Below are positions 1-12,479 of a DNA stretch of 64,000 bases, piece after piece (the first letter of the stretch is position 1; each line of letters begins with the position of its first letter). The DNA comes from Anaeramoeba ignava. Taxonomy: Eukaryota; Metamonada; Anaeramoebidae. The position numbers and the translations under genes are program-made. The notes under the pieces were generated by a model. It saw only the letters and a list, made by a program, of their open reading frames with translations. It made no database searches and was not told the origin of the DNA. The DNA is taken from assembly GCA_028826165.1 (NCBI GenBank), contig JAPDFW010000073.1, forward strand, positions 319,850 through 383,849, given 5' to 3'.

Positions 1-3000
1 GATTTTCCTGAATAATCATGAACTTGATTTGATTGATCTTGAATATTTAATTCAAACATTCCTTTAAACAATTCACTTCTTAATATTAATATTAATTTAT
101 GAACTTTAATTTCTTTTTCTTCACAAATAATTCTAAAATCTTTTGTTTCATTTTCTTGATATAATTTTGATAAATCTTTTATTATTCCTTTTCTTCCTTT
201 TTTTTCATTAACCCAATTTAAATCGAATCCAATTTCTTCAAAAAAACTTATTACTCTATTTTCATTTTCATTTTCATTTTCAGAAATTTGTTTCAATTCT
301 TCTGCTCGTGGATTAGTTTGATCAGATTCAAATGGATAATCATCTGGGAACATATCAAAATCTGGATATTCATATGTGTAAGTATATCCTGATTCATTTT
401 GAATAATGAATTGATTACGATATTGATCAAAATCAGGAAATCCAGTATAAAGAAAATTTAGAAGAATTTCAACTTCTTCTTTTGATTTTTGAGAACAAAT
501 ATCAATAAATTTTTGTAAAATAGATTCATTATTATCAAATCTTGTTAATAAAATTGGTTTATGAACTTGAAATTTGGAAGAATCATTTGATTGAATTTGT
601 AAATCTTTTAAGTTATTAGTTGATTTTAATAAATTATTCATATCTTCATTAATTGAATAAACTTGAGAAAAAAGTGTCAAAAATTGTTGAGAAATTTCAA
701 GATGTTCTAAATCAAAAATTTTCGCATCATTCATCAACAATATTATAATGAATTTGCTATTCGCATTTTGAATTGATGTTGAAAGTAAAGATTTATTCTC
801 ATTTGAAACAGAATTCACATCAGCACCTTTTTCAATCATAAATTTAACAATTTCAAATGATTTTAAATAATTATTGCAAATATAATAAAGAGGTGTTTCA
901 TTTCATTTATTTTTGGAATTAATATCAGCTCCTTTTTCAACAAGATATTTGATAATCTCAAGAGAATTTTTGTATTTGCAAATATAATGGAGAGGTGTTT
1001 CATTTCCATTATTTTTGGAATTAATATCAGCTCCTTTTTCAATAAGATATTTGATAATTTCAAACGAAGAGTTCTGACAAGCATAATGCAAAGGTGTTTC
1101 ATTTCTATCATTTTTGGAATTAATATCAATTCCTTTTTCCAGAAGAAATTTGATAATTTCAAATGGATTTTTATATTTACAAGCAAAATGCAAAATAGAG
1201 TCGTTTTTGTAATCAAATTTTATATTAACATCTGCACCTTTATTAATAAGAAAAGAGAAAACTTCAATTGTGTCTTTAATTCCAAAGCTAAATCTTAGCA
1301 AAGCAAAGCATAAAGCTGTTTCATTTCGGCTATTTTTGGAATTAATATCAGCTCCTTTTTCAATAAGATATTTGATAATTTCAAACGAAGAGTTTTGACA
1401 AGCATAATGCAAAGGTATTTGATTTATATTTGTTTTTGGATTAATATCAGCTCCTTTTTCAACAAGAAATTTGATAATATCAAATATTGATGGTTCGTCT
1501 TTTTGGGATTGATTAAAACAAATAAAATATAACGGTGTTTCTTGGAAAATTGTTTCTGCATTAACATCTGATCCTCTTTCAACAAGATATCTTATAATTT
1601 CAAGTGAAATGAGTCTTGTACAAGCATAATGCAAAGGAAGATATGAATGATAATTCACAATATTAATATCTGCAAGATTTTCAACAAGGCATTTGATAAT
1701 TTTAAATAGAGTCTCTTTCGGACAAGAAAAATCATTTTGACAAATTATATGCAAAGCTGTGTTTTTCATATTTCTTATTTGTGCATTAATATCTGCTCTT
1801 TTAGAAACAAGAAGGTTAATAAGTCCCACAGTATATTCGTTTGGATAAGAACAAATCACCAAAAGTGGTGTTTTATCTTCAAAATTTTTAGCATTAATAT
1901 CAGCTCCTTTTGCAATAAGAAATTTAATAACTTCAACACATGTTTGAATTTTTTCACAATTAAATAAAGAAAAACATGCAGTATGCAAAGGTATCTCAAC
2001 AGAACTACTTTTGGCATTAATATCTGCTCCTTTTTCAACAAGAAATTGCACAATTTTCGTTGAATTTGCGTTTATGTTTTCACAAGCCAAATGCAATGAT
2101 GTTTTCTTATCACCCTTTTTTTGTGCTTTAATATTTGCTCCTTTTTCAACAAGTAATTTAATAACTTCAAATGAATTACTTCCTTTATGTTGACAAGCAA
2201 AAAGCAAAGGAGTCATGTGATCCTGAGCTATTTCAACATCCAATTCAGCTCCCTTTTCAACAAGAAGTTTTGCTAATTCAAATGAATTTGGATGATCACA
2301 TTTGCAAATAAAATGTAAAGGAGTAAGTTGATATTCTGTTTGTGCTTTAATATTTGCTCCTTTTTCAATAAGAAATTTAATCACTTCAAGTGAATTTTGA
2401 TGTTCACAAGCATAATGTAAAGGTGTTATAAAATATTTATTCTTAGAATTGATATCTGCTCCTTTCTCAATCAAAAATTTGATAATTTCAAATGAATTTT
2501 TATAATGACAAGCAAAATGTAAAGGTGTTCCTTCCCAATTAGTTCGAGCATTCACATTTGCTCCTTTTTCAACAAGAAATTTAATCACTTCAAACGAATT
2601 TTGATATTCACAAGCATAATGCAAAGGAGTTAATTCATAAGTTGTAAAAGCATTAACATCAGCTCCTTTTTCAATAAGAAATTTAATCACTTCAAGTGAG
2701 TTTTGATATTCACAAGCAAAATCCAAAGGAGTCTGATTTTGATTTGCTTTTGAATTAATATCTATTCCTTGATCAACAAAAAATTTGATAATTTCAAGTG
2801 CATTTGGGTTTGTATTCTGAGAAGCATAATGCAAAGATGTTTGTTTTTGAGCTGTTTCGGAATAAATATTTGCTCCTTTTTCAACAAGAAATTTAATCAC
2901 TTCGAACGAATTTTGATATTTGCAAGCATAATGCAAAGGAACCTCTTGTAAATCTGTTTGTGAATTAATATCTATTCCTTGATCAACCAAAAATTTGATA

Positions 3001-3698
3001 ATTTCAAGTGCATTTGGGTTTGTATTGCGACAAGCATAATGAAAAGCTTTTTCTGTTGTGATCTTTTTTGGATTAATATCAGAAGCTTTTTCAATAAGAA
3101 ATTTAATAACATCAACTGAATTTTGATATTGAAAAGCATAACGAAAAGGTGTTTGCATAAAATTTCCTTTTTCAAAAATATCAGCTCCTTTTTCAACAAG
3201 AAATTTGATAACATCAACTGAATTTTGATATTGACATGCATAATGTAAAGGTGTCTCATTTTCATTTGTTTTTGAATTAACATCAACACCCTTTTCAATA
3301 AGTAATTTAATAACTTCAAATGAATTTTCATATTTGCAAGCAAAATGTAAAGGTGTTTCTTTGTTATTTGTTTTAGAATTAATATCTGCTCCTTTTTCAA
3401 CAAGAAATTTAATCAATTCAAATGAATTAGAATGCTTATATATACAAGCAAAATGTAAAGGTGTTTCTTCTAAATACAAGGCTTTAATATTTAATTTAGC
3501 TTTTTTTTCAACAAGAAATTTGATAATTTCAAGTGAATTTTCTTGCTGATATTTGCAGACAAGATGCAAAAGTGTTTTTCTTTTCTTTGTTTTTGAATTA
3601 ATATCAACACCTTTCTCAATCAAAGATTTAAACATTTCAAATAAGTTGGAATTTTTCTTTTTACATAAATCAATTATTAATTTTTGATTTTTCTCCAT
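1..3698 (-). CDS. Ankyrin-repeat/BTB protein A (3' end cut by the window edge)
   Basis: Start is the ATG at 3698. The first ~930 codons encode over two dozen ~33-residue ankyrin repeats (TPLHxAC...EIIKFLVEKGADIN pattern). An in-frame TGA lies at 903-905; beyond it the same frame stays open to base 1, encoding two more ankyrin-like units and then two BTB-type segments (FQVHKPILLTR and IKVHKLILILRSELFKGM). The C-terminal part is nearly identical to gene B next to it, so the TGA interrupts a once-continuous ANK-BTB-BTB protein. Comparison with sister repeats suggests local base changes or paired indels (Asn-Gly expected where Lys-stop is read). Such proteins are usually scaffolds or cullin-3 adaptors; the partner is unknown. 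No intron is seen. It could be a nonsense allele, a pseudogene or a consensus error. Confidence 0.85.
903..905 (-). other. In-frame TGA inside ankyrin gene A
   Basis: The sense reading is Asn-Ser-Lys-Asn-Lys-stop-Asn-Glu-Thr-Pro. Sister repeats at 1000-1025 read Asn-Ser-Lys-Asn-Asn-Gly-Asn-Glu-Thr-Pro. The frame is the same on both sides, and about 300 further codons remain open to the window edge. Confidence 0.8.
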
Positions 3699-3730
3699 TT
3701 TATTTAATTTTTTTTTATTTTTAAATGAAA

Positions 3731-3750
3731 GAAAAAAAATGAAAAAAAAT
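3731..3750 (-). promoter_or_regulatory. T-run/CAT/T-run block upstream of ankyrin gene A
   Basis: In gene orientation this reads TTTTTTTTCATTTTTTTTC, 33-52 bp before the ATG, within the 66-bp gap to gene B. It matches the block seen before nearly all other genes in the window. The core TCATTT fits the TCAYTW initiator known in trichomonads; a role here is inferred. Confidence 0.5.
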
Positions 3751-3764
3751 TTTTATTTAATTAA

Positions 3765-6700
3765 TTAATTTAAAAATAAATCAATTATTGAATTTGGATT
3801 TAATTGGAAATAATCTTTTAAATCATAAAATTCTTTGTTAATTTTAATTTCTTCTTCAAATTCATCATGATAAAGAAAGTAAATAAATTGATTAATTGTT
3901 TCAAATGATTTTCCTGAATAATCATGAACTTGATTTGATTGATCTTGAATATTTAATTCAAACATTCCTTTAAACAATTCACTTCTTAATATTAATATTA
4001 ATTTATGAACTTTAATTTCTTTTTCTTCACAAATAATTCTAAAATCTTTTGTTTCATTTTCTTGATATAATTTTGATAAATCTTTTATTATTCCTTTTCT
4101 TCCTTTTTTTTCATTAATCCAATTTAAATCAAATCCAATTTCTTCAAAAAATTCTATAAGAATCATTTCTCTCATTTCAATTTTATTTTCTGATTCATTT
4201 TGAATAATGAATTGATTACGATATTGATCAAAATCAGGAAATCCAGTATAAAGAAAATTTAGAAGAATTTCAACTTCTTCTTTTGATTTTTGAGAACAAA
4301 TATCAATAAATTTTTGTAAAATTGATTCATTATTATCAAATCTTGTTAATAAAATTGGTTTATGAACTTGAAATTTGGAAGAATCATTTGATTGAATTTG
4401 TAAATCTGAAAAATTATTAGTTGATTTTAATAAATTATTCATATCTTCATTAATTGAATAAACTTGACAAAAAATTGTTAAAAATTGTTGAGAAATTATT
4501 ATTTGATTTCCCAAATCCAAAAAATTTACATCATTCATCAACAATATTTGAATCCCTTTTTCGTTCTCATTTTGAATTGATATTGAAAGTGGTGATTCTC
4601 CATAACCATTTTGAAAATTTATATCAGCACCATTTTCAATAAGCAATTTAATCACTCCAAATGAATTTTTATATCTGCAAGCAAAATGTAAAGGTGTTAT
4701 GCTATCTTTGTTTTTGTAATCCACATCAACACCTTTTTCAATAAGAAATTTAACAATTTCAACTGAATTTTGAGATTGACAAACAATATGTAAAAGGAGT
4801 TTCATTTTCATTTGTTTTTGAATTAATATCAGCTCCTTTTTCAACAAGTAATTTAATAACTTCAAATGAATTTTCATATTTGCAAGCATAATGCAAAGGT
4901 GTCTCATTTCTATCTGTTTTTGAATTAATATCTGCTCCTTTTTCAACAAGAAATTTAATCACTTCAAATGAATTTTTATATTCACAAGCAAAATGTAAAG
5001 GTGTTCTATTATTTTTGGCTTGATAATTAACATCAGCACCTTTTTCAACAAGAAATTTAATAATTTCAAATGATTTCTTGTATTTACAAGCAATATGTAA
5101 AGGCTTCTCTCTTGTTTTTGTTTTTCTATTAACATTAGATCCTTTTTCAATAAGAAATTTAATAATTTCAAGTGAATCTTTATATTGACAAACAATATGT
5201 AAAGGAGTCTCATTTTCATTTGTTTTTGAATTAATATCTGCTCCTTTTTCAACAAGTAATTTAATAACTTCAAATGAATTTTCATATTTGCAAGCAAAAT
5301 GTAAAGGTGTCTCATTTCTATCTGTTTTTGAATTAATATCAGCTCCTTTTTCAACAAGAAATTTAATCACTTCAAATGAATTTTGATATCTGCAAGCAAA
5401 ATGCAAAGGTGTTTCTTTGTTATTTGTTTTAGAATTAATATCTGCTCCTTTTTCAACAAGAAATTTAATCAATTCAAATGATTTAGAATGCTTATATATA
5501 CAAGCAAAATGTAAAGGTGTTTCTTCTAAATACAAGGCTTTAATATTTAATTTAGCTTTTTTTTCAACAAGAAATTTGATAATTTCAAGTGAATTTTCTT
5601 GCTGATATTTGCAGACATGATGCAAAGGACTTGCTTCACTGTTTTTTCTAGGATTAATTTTGGCTTTTTTTAATACTAGAAATTTGATAATTTCAAATGT
5701 ATTTTGATGTTTAAATTGGCAAGCAATATCTAAAGGTGTTTCTTTCTTAATCTTAGTTCTGACATTAACATCTGCTCCTTTTTCAATTAAATATTTAATA
5801 ACTTCAATTGCATTTTTATTACAAACAAGATGTAAAGGTGTTTCATTTTGAATTGTTTTATTTTTGACATTGGCTTTTTTTGAAACTAATAATTGGATAA
5901 TTTCTAGCAAATTATTTTCTTGATATTTACAAACTAAATCTAAAGGAGTTTCTTTTTTCTTTGTTCTGACATTAACATCAGCTCCTTTTTCAATTAAATA
6001 TTTAATAATTTCAATTGCATTTTTATTTTGATTTTGATTTTGATTTTTACAAATAAAATGCAAAGGAGTTTCATCTAAATCATTTTTGACATTAACATCT
6101 GCTCCTTTTTCAATTAAATATTTAATAATTTCAATTACATTTTTATTTTGACTTTTGCAAGTATAATGCAAAATTGTTTCATATTTCAGATTTTTGATAT
6201 TGACATCAATCCCATTTTCAATAAAGTATTTGATAACATCAATTACATTTTCATTTAGATTTTCATTTTGACAAATAATTTGTAAAGCTGTTTCATTTAA
6301 ATTATTTGTAGCTTTAATATCTGTTCCATTTTGGATTAAATACTTAATAATTTCAATTAATTTTCCATTTTGTTTTTGGCTTTCATTTTGACAAAGAAAA
6401 TGTAAAGCTGTTTCATTTGAAGTAGTTCTGGCATCAAAATCTGCTCCTTTTTCAATTAAATATTTAATAATTTCAATTAAATTTTCATTCTGAAATTGGC
6501 AAACAAAATGTAAAGGCGTTTGTTTAAAATTAGCTCTGGCATTGATATCTGCTCCATTTTCAATTAAATATTTAATAATTTCAATTAAATTTTCATTTTG
6601 ATTTTGACAAGCAAAATGTAAAGATGTTCGAGATAAATTAGCTTTGTCATTGATATCTGCTCCTTTTTCAACTAAATATTTAATAATTTCAATTACTTTT

Positions 6701-6967
6701 TCATTTTGACTTTGGCAAACAAAATGTAAAACGGATTCTTTTTTAATATTTTTGGCATTGATATCTGCTCCATTTTCAATTAAATATTTAATAATTTCAA
6801 TTGCATTTTTCATTTTGTGATTGAGAAGCAAAATGTAAAGCTGTTTCATTATATATTGTATGTGAATTAATATCTGCACCTTTTGAAACCAAAAATTTTA
6901 TAATTTCAATTGAATTTTCTTTTTGACAAGCAATTAATAATTTTTCATTTTTTTGAGATTGTTTCAT
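3765..6967 (-). CDS. Ankyrin-repeat/BTB protein B
   Basis: Start is the ATG at 6967 (MKQSQKNEKLLIACQKENSI...); stop is at 3765-3767. It has about two dozen ankyrin repeats and then the same double-BTB C-terminus as gene A. Two one-base frameshifts break it. At 6806-6810 a T run is one base longer than in sister repeats; at 4792-4795 the sense run CCTTTTACA has one T more than the usual CCTTTACA. Reading across them gives one protein of about 1,065 residues. It is a tandem paralogue of gene A, in the same orientation, 66 bp upstream. No introns are seen. Function is probably protein-protein scaffolding; targets are unknown. Confidence 0.85.
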
Positions 6968-7199
6968 TTTAATAAGAAGAAGAAAGAAAAAAAAATGAAA
7001 ATCAAAAAAAAAGAGAAAAAAATGAGAAAAAAAAGAGAAAATGAGAATTTATTCAAAAATTATTTTAAAATTATTCATAAGTGACTAAAAAAAAAAGAAT
7101 AAAAGAAAAAATTTTTCATTTGATTAAGTTCATTCTTCTTTTTTTCTTTTTTTTTTACTTTTTACTTTTTACTTTTTGATTTTTTTTTAAAAACAAAAA
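6968..7199. promoter_or_regulatory. Divergent promoter region, ankyrin B / actin
   Basis: This 232-bp AT-rich region separates divergent starts. On the minus side, A-runs around ATG at 6988-7001 read as T-run/CAT/T-run in gene sense. On the plus side, ATTTTTCATTTGATT lies at 7111-7125, about 80 bp before the actin ATG. Long T runs follow directly upstream of actin. Confidence 0.5.
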
Positions 7200-8332
7200 A
7201 TGGATAGTGATGATATTGCAGCATTAGTTATTGATAATGGTTCAGGAATGTGTAAAGCAGGAATTGCAGGTGAAGATGCACCAAGAGCAGTTTTTCCATC
7301 AATAGTTGGAAGACCAAGATATTTAGGAGTTATGGTTGGAATGGGACAAAAAGATTCATATGTTGGAGATGAAGCTCAATCCAAAAGAGGGATGTTAACA
7401 TTGAAATATCCAATAGAACATGGAATAATAACAAATTGGGATGATATGGAAAAAATCTGGCATCATACTTTTTATAATGAATTGAGAGTAACACCTGAAG
7501 AACATCCAGTCTTATTAACTGAAGCTCCATTGAATCCAAAGGCAAACAGAGAGAAAATGACTCAAATCATGTTTGAAACATTCAACTCTCCAGCAATGTA
7601 TGTTGCTATTCAAGCAGTTTTATCACTTTATGCCTCAGGAAGAACAACAGGAATGGTTGTTGATAGTGGAGATGGTGTTTCTCATACTGTTCCAATTTAT
7701 GAAGGATATGCTTTGCCTCATGCTATCATGAGAATTGATTTGGCTGGAAGAGATTTAACTGATTACTTAACAAAGATCTTGACTGAAAGAGGATATTCAT
7801 TTGTTACAACTGCTGAAAGAGAAATTGTCAGAGATATCAAAGAAAAATTGAGTTATGTTGCTTTGGATTTTGATCAAGAAATGGAAATTGCAGCTGAATC
7901 TTCTACTATTGAAAAGAATTATGAATTACCTGATGGTCAAGTTATTACAATTGGAAATGAAAGATTTAGATGTCCAGAAGTCTTATTTCAACCTTCTTTA
8001 ATTGGAATGGAACAACCAGGTGTTCATGAAACAACTTATAATTCAATTATGAAATGTGATGTTGATATTAGAAGAGATCTTTATGGAAATGTTGTTTTAT
8101 CTGGAGGTTCTTCAATGTTTCCAGGAATTGCTGATAGACTTCACAAAAGGAAATTACTCAATTATCTCCTCCTGCAATGAAAGTTAAGATTATTGCTTCT
8201 CCTGAAAGAAAATATTCTGTTTGGATTGGAGGATCAATTTTAGCTTCTCTTTCCACTTTTTCAAATATGTGGATTTCGAATGAAGAATATGAAGAATCTG
8301 GACCTTCTATTGTTCACAGAAAATGTTTTTAA
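7200..8332 (+). CDS. Actin (one frameshift near the 3' end)
   Basis: ATP-binding cytoskeletal protein that polymerises into filaments. The product aligns end to end with conventional actin (~376 residues). Visible features are the N-terminal nucleotide-binding segment [11 protein letters not shown], the D-loop [28 protein letters not shown] with the usually methylated histidine, [11 protein letters not shown] and the C-terminus [11 protein letters not shown]. No intron. The frame breaks at 8144-8150 (CACAAAAGGAAATTACT where actin needs His-Lys-Glu-Ile-Thr, a net +2 or -1). After the shift the sequence reads [15 protein letters not shown] to a TAA at 8330. Mild divergence is present, for example Tyr-Leu where His-Gln is usual after GRPR. 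Either a consensus error in a working gene or a recently broken copy. Confidence 0.96.
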
Positions 8333-8409
8333 ATCTCAATCTAAATCTAAATCTAAAATCAATTTCCAAATTCTTCTTTCTTTTTTGAAAATTCTTTTTT
8401 TTTTCTTTT

Positions 8410-10290
8410 TTGAAAAATGAACAATGAAAATCAAATTTTTTCAATATTTTTAATTTAATATTTAATTTATAAATTAATTTAAAAATATAATTTAATAATT
8501 AATTTCATGTTTAAAATAATAATTTATTGTTTTAGATTTAAATATTTTAATTATTTAAATATTTAACATATAAATATAAAAAATGAAAATAGATTTAATT
8601 TAATATTTAATTTATAAATTAATTTAAAAATATAATTTAATATTTAATTTTATTATTAAAATAATAATTTATTGTTTTAGATTTAAATATTTTATTATTT
8701 AAAAATTTAACATATAAATATAAAAATGGAAATAAGTTTAATTTAATATTTATAAATTAATTTAAAAATATAATTTAAAAATTAATTTTATGTTTAAAAT
8801 AATAATTTATTGTTTTAGATTTAAATATTTTATTATTTAAATATTTAACATAAAAATATAAAAATAAGAATAGGTTTAATTTAATATTTAATTTATAAAA
8901 TTAATTTAAAAATATAATTTAATATTTAATTTTATTATTAAAATAATAATTTTATGTTTTAAATTTAAATATTTTATTATTTAAATATTTAACATATAAA
9001 TATAAAAATGAAAAAAAATAGATTTAATTTAAAATAAATTAATTTATAATTTAATATTTAATTTTATTATTAAAATAATAATTTAATGTTTTAGATTTAA
9101 ATATTTTATTATTTAAATATTTAACATATAAATATAAAAAATAAGAATAGATTTAATTTAATATTTAATTTATAAATTAATTTTAAAATATAATTTAATA
9201 TTTAATTTTATTATTAAAATAATAATTTATTGTTTTAGATTTAAATATTTTATTATTTAAATATATTTAACATATAAATATAAAAATGAAAATAGATTTA
9301 ATTTAATATTTAATTTATAAATTAATTCAAAAATATAATTTAATTAATAATTTTATGTTTAAAATAATAATTTAATGTTTTATATTTAAATATTTTATTA
9401 TTTAAATATTTAACATATAAATATAAAAATAAGAATAGATTTAATTTAATATTTAATTTATAAATCAATTTAAAAATATAATTTAATATTTAATTTTATT
9501 ATTGAAATAATAATTTAATGTTTTAGATTTAAATATTTTTATTATTTAAATATTTAAAACATATAAATATAAAAAAATAAGAATAGGTTTAATTTAATAT
9601 TTAATTTATAAATTAATTTAAAAATATAATTTAATATTTAATTTTATGTTTAAAATAATAATTTAATGTTTTAGATTTAAATATTTTATTATTTAAATAT
9701 TTAACATAAAAATATAAAAATGAAAATAGATTTAATTTAATATTTAATTTATAAATTAATTTAAAAATATAATTTAATATTTAATTTTATTATTAAAATA
9801 ATAATTTAATGTTTTAGATTTAAATATTTTATTATTTAAATATTTAACATATAAATATAAAAAACAAGAATAGATTTAATTTAATATTTAATTTATAAAT
9901 CAATTTAAAAATATAATTTAATATTTAATTTTATGTTTAAAATAATAATTTAATGTTTTAGATTTAAATATTTTATTATTTAAAAATATTTAACATAAAA
10001 ATATAAAAATAAGAATAGATTTAATTTAATATTTAATTTATAAATTAATTTAAAAATATAATTTAATATTTAATTTTATTATTAAAATAATAATTTAATG
10101 TTTTAGATTTAAATATTTTATTATTTAAATATTTAACATATAAATATAAAAATAAGAATAGATTTAATTTAATATTTAATTTATAAATTAATTCAAAAAT
10201 ATAATTTAATATTTAATTCCATTATTAAAATAATAATTTATTGTTTTAGATTTAAATATTTTATTATTTAAAAATATTTTGAAAATTGAT
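8410..10290. repeat. Tandem satellite, ~143-bp unit, 13 copies
   Basis: A marker string of the form GTTTTAGATTTAAATATT recurs at about 8521, 8666, 8806, 8950, 9081, 9226, 9367, 9517, 9659, 9803, 9945, 10095 and 10237, a mean spacing of 143 bp. Units differ by small changes, notably ATGTTTAAAATAAT versus ATTATTAAAATAAT, and these two versions nearly alternate. No open frame of note occurs. The array fills the 2.3-kb gap between actin and the BTB-TLDc gene; the last ~375 bp (10291-10666) is non-repetitive AT-rich DNA with promoter-like blocks. Confidence 0.9.
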
Positions 10291-10580
10291 TTTTGAAATT
10301 AAAATTTTATCTTTTTTTTGAATTAAATTGAATTAATATTAATTTGGAAATTTGTTTTAAAATTTAAATTTATTAATAATTTTTAAATTCCAAAAAAAAA
10401 ATTAAATTAAAAATTAAATTAAAATAATTTTCCTTTTTTTTTAATAAAAAAATTAATAAAAAATAATAATAATTTATTAATAAATTAATTTAAAATAATA
10501 AATTAAAAAGAAAATTAAATTAATTATTAATTTAAATTTATTCTTATTTTTTATATTTTTATTTATTTTCAAAATCCACT

Positions 10581-10628
10581 TTTTTTTATTCATTTTTTTT
10601 TAAATTTTTTTTTCATTTTTTCCTTTTT
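10581..10628 (+). promoter_or_regulatory. T-run/CAT/T-run blocks before BTB-TLDc gene 1
   Basis: Two copies (TTTATTCATTTTTTTTT and TTTTTTTCATTTTTTCC) lie 40-85 bp upstream of the ATG at 10667, followed by an A-rich AAAACAAAAAC leader. Orientation matches the gene. Confidence 0.45.
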
Positions 10629-10666
10629 TTTTAAAACAAAAACAAAAACAAAAAAACAAAAACAAA

Positions 10667-12397
10667 ATGGATAATAATAATAATAATAACCAAATTCAAA
10701 ATGCAAATGAAAATGAAAATGAAAATGAAATGAAAAATTTAGAAAAAAAAGTAACAAAAAATTTAATTAAAGATTATTCAAACCTTTTAAATGGAAATTC
10801 ATTTAAAGATTTTTCAATTTTTGTTGAGAATAAATCAAATCCTTTTGAAATTAAAGTTCATAAATCAATTTTATCTTCAAGATCTCCTTTTTTTAATGAA
10901 TCATTAAGGCAAGAATCTCTTTCTATTTCTTTAAATCAATTTAATAAAAAAGAAATGGAATCAATTTTGAGTTATATTTATTATGGAAATATTTCTTTTG
11001 AGAATCAAGAAAATCTTATTCAATTATTGGAAATTTCAATTTATTTTAAATTAAATTTATTGAAAGAAATTATTCAAAAAAAAATTTCAAATTCAATTAA
11101 TTATTCAAATTTTTTCCAATTTTTATTCCAAAATCGAAATTTAAATTCAAATGAAATTGAAATAAAATGTTTTGAATTAATAAATCAAAATTTTTCCCAA
11201 ATTCAAAATAATGAGAATTTATTCAATTTAACTAAAGAAGAAATTATCAAATTTATTCAATTTAAACAAGAAAAAAAAGAAATTTTTCAATTTGATTTTT
11301 TTCAATTTTTAAATAATTGGATTGAAAAAAGAAATCAAAGATTAAAAGAAAGAAAAAAAAAGAAAAAGAAAAAGGAATTGAAAAGAAAAGATTATTTCAT
11401 TCTTTTTTTTCATTATTTGATAAAGATTCAATTTCAAAACAAGATTTTGATAAATTAAAACAATTTGATTTTTTTCCTAAATCTTTTTTAGTTGATATTC
11501 AAAACAAAGTTATTCAAGACAATCAAAAAGAAATTGAAAACAAAGAAAAGGAAATTGAAGAGAAATGGAAGAAAGAAGTTGAAGATAAAAACAAAGAAAT
11601 TGAAGATAAAAACAAAGAAATTGAAGATAAAAACAAAGAAATTGAAGATAAAAACAAAGAAATTGAGAATAAAGAGAAAGAGAATCAACAAATGAAAATT
11701 GAAATTGAAGAGAAATGGAAGAAAGAAGTTGAATGGAAGAAAGAAGGAAAATCAACAAATGGAGAAGATTAAAGTGAATTTTGACTTGATTGTATTCCAA
11801 AAGAATTTTCCTCAATTTTCAGATTCAGAAATTATTAAAGATATTGAATATGTTAAGAAATTACAAGAATGGATAAATGATAATGATTTTTTTTCTAAAA
11901 TGAAAAAAGGATTTTCAGCAAAAAGAGATGGATTTTCTGGTGAAAATTGGCAAAAAGCAGTTGATGATAAAGGAAAAACATTAGTTATTATCAAAACAAA
12001 AGATAATTTTATTTTTGGAGGTTTTACTCAAGTTGGATGGACAATGAATACATCAAAATGGAGTTATAATGGAGGAAGTTGGGGAAGAATGAAAGATGAA
12101 AATGCATTTATTTTTTCATTAAGAAATGATAAAGGAGATAGAAATCCTGCAAAGTTTACAATTCAAAAAGGAAAAGAAGATTTAGCTATTCAATCACAAA
12201 CAGTTTGTGGACCATATTTTGGATCAAACTCTCCAGATTTTTATTTATGTTCTAATTTACAACCTGGTTATTCAAATTTTGGTTCTCGATATAATCTACC
12301 TAATGGAATTACTTTTGAATCAAATGAAGCTTATAGTTATTTAGCTGGTTCTCATGATAAATGGGTTGTTGATGAACTTGAAACTTATTTCATTTAA
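10667..12397 (+). CDS. BTB-BACK-coiled-coil-TLDc protein 1 (two frameshifts)
   Basis: Start is the ATG followed by an Asn run. In order: a BTB domain (KDFSIFVENKS...IKVHKSILSSRSPFF, residues ~45-110), a BACK-like helical region, then a charged coiled coil with four near-perfect KEIEDKN heptads (11581-11660), then a TLDc domain (~11790-12394; FSAKRDGFSG, GKTLVIIKTKDNFIFGGFT, ending DELETYFI). The frame changes in an A-rich run at 11353-11373 and again at 11739-11750, where KEENQQM is expected. All three segments are clearly coding, so I treat this as one gene. TLDc proteins act in oxidative-stress resistance or V-ATPase regulation in other eukaryotes; BTB suggests oligomerisation or cullin-3 adaptor use. 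A paralogue lies at 57509-59614. Confidence 0.85.
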
Positions 12398-12479
12398 AAA
12401 TTAATTTTCTTTTTTTTTTTCAAAATTTAATTCAATTTTAATTTACTTTCAATCAAATAAAATTCTTCAAATTAATAAA

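Noticed and set aside
903-905. TGA reassigned as a sense codon
   Set aside because: TGA ends AP-1 mu, PAP2, AMPK alpha and the small Cys-rich gene, and TAA and TAG are also used as stops, so the code looks standard.
863-5605. Leu/Lys/Ile-rich frames overlapping the ankyrin genes on both strands
   Set aside because: Alternate-frame readings of ankyrin repeats; the periodicity follows the 99-bp repeat, not a separate protein.
8410-10290. CRISPR array
   Set aside because: Regular spacing, but units are contiguous satellite copies without unique spacers, and the genome is eukaryotic.
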